A stretch of DNA of 64,000 bases from Hoylesella enoeca JCM 12259 (GTDB lineage Bacteria; Bacteroidota; Bacteroidia; Bacteroidales; Bacteroidaceae). Shown here piece after piece: positions 63,379 to 64,000 of the stretch (positions are counted from its first letter, which is position 1; every line of letters begins with the position of its first letter). The translations under genes were made by a program, and so were the position numbers. The notes below the pieces were generated by a model. It had not been told where the DNA came from. It searched no databases and saw nothing but the letters and a program-made list of their open reading frames with translations. The DNA is taken from NCBI RefSeq assembly GCF_000613405.1, contig NZ_BAIX01000003.1, positions 62,001 through 126,000 of the forward strand, in the 5' to 3' direction.

Positions 63379-63942
63379 AACCGGGATCTTCGGAGGATCT
63401 TTCAACCCCATCCACAACGGACATATCGCCCTGGCAAAAAGCATTCTCGCACTTGCTGAATTGGATGAAATCTGGTTCGTTGTATCGCCGCAGAACCCCT
63501 TTAAACGTGCAGATCCGAATCTCTTAGACGATCGTTTACGCCTCGAATTGGTTCGTTTGGCTCTTGCAAATGAGCCTCATCTCATCACCAACGATTGTGA
63601 ATTTCATCTGCCGAAGCCTTCTTATATGTGGCATACACTCCAAGCGATGAGCCACAACTATCCCAATCGCATGTTCACACTTCTCATCGGAGCCGACAAT
63701 TGGCTCTCTTTCCCCCGTTGGTATCACGCCAACGACATCATCACTCATTATTCCATCATCGTTTATCCGCGACGAAACGCCCACGTCAACACGATTACGT
63801 TTCCTCCACAGTGCGTCTTGTCGACACGCCTCTTTACGATATCAGCAGCACGGAAATACGTCATCGCATTCGCAATCATATTCCCGTCGACTCTCTTTTG
63901 CCGTCTTCCATCATCCAAAAAGCATTGGAATATTACCGCTAA
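63371..63942 (+). CDS. nadD: nicotinate-nucleotide adenylyltransferase, frameshifted
   Basis: Makes deamido-NAD from NaMN and ATP. MIKTGIFGGSFNPIHNGHIA holds the GxFxPxHxGH motif, and IWFVVSPQNPFK and LIGADNWLSFPRWY follow. The frame breaks near 63811. One added base (CAGGTG for CAGTG) joins TITFPPQ to VRLVDTPLYDISSTEIRHRI, the ISSTxIR motif, giving about 190 residues ending at 63942. Its ATG overlaps the gmk end by 8 bp. Confidence 0.92.
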
Positions 63943-63966
63943 AACGATAGTTCTTACCCCAAAAAG

Positions 63967-63998
63967 TTTGGAAGTAAGCATGAATTGCACTATCTTTG
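63967..63998 (+). promoter_or_regulatory. promoter for a gene beyond the window
   Basis: TTTG (63967-63970), 20 bases, then TATCTTTG (63991-63998): a full match to the Bacteroidetes consensus on the plus strand. Confidence 0.6.
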
Positions 63999-64000
63999 CA

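Overview
The window looks like a chromosomal segment of a Bacteroidales bacterium, most likely Prevotella or a close relative. The reasons are two SusC/SusD pairs, an ECF sigma/FecR pair driving a TonB receptor, Bacteroidetes-only families (DUF4290-, DUF4843- and DUF5117/5118-type proteins), and promoter -7 boxes of the form TAnnTTTG. No tRNA, rRNA, CRISPR array, insertion sequence or phage gene was seen.

Layout. 1-5.1 kb (minus strand): a sugar-use operon with a DeoR repressor, a secreted beta-propeller glycosidase-like protein, a GlmS/FrlB-like double SIS enzyme, an MFS sugar transporter and a ROK kinase cut by the window edge. 5.6-11 kb (minus): SusC, SusD and a PKD-type lipoprotein. 11.3-14.1 kb: a Cys/Lys-rich exported protein, an M23/LysM peptidase and a GT8 glycosyltransferase. 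14.5-22.5 kb: housekeeping genes (recG, ispD, DJ-1 family, nadK, an ABC exporter, a TPR protein). 22.7-34.2 kb: an envelope glycan/lipid cluster with a GT4 glycosyltransferase, a flippase, two paralogous multi-pass proteins, GtrA, a HAD phosphatase, a UbiA prenyltransferase, two acyltransferases and a phosphoethanolamine-transferase-like enzyme. 34.5-48.4 kb (plus): fecI-fecR-susC-susD-two lipoproteins-two large metalloprotease homologues, one with an intact zinc site and one with the site destroyed. 48.6-50.8 kb: an AT-rich methyltransferase/nuclease fusion. 50.8-64 kb: a DUF3108 protein, an Ig-like lipoprotein, a GH3-family protein, rseP, dxr, rimM, murA, a DUF4290 gene, tsaB, YicC, gmk and nadD.

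How the genes work together. The 34.5-48.4 kb locus reads as a self-regulated outer-membrane uptake system: FecI/FecR sense the loaded receptor, SusC/SusD import, and the surface lipoproteins and metalloproteases probably supply or process peptides. The envelope cluster holds a UbiA-HAD-GtrA trio resembling the mycobacterial decaprenyl-phosphate pentose module. ispD and dxr supply isoprenoid precursors, though not from the same operon.

Quality warning. Thirteen otherwise complete genes carry fourteen single-base frame breaks. Each is repaired by restoring one base, and in nearly all cases lengthening a short G or C run is enough. Read these as probable sequence errors, not decay. Intergenic regions carry a family of short palindromic repeats plus two tandem repeats.
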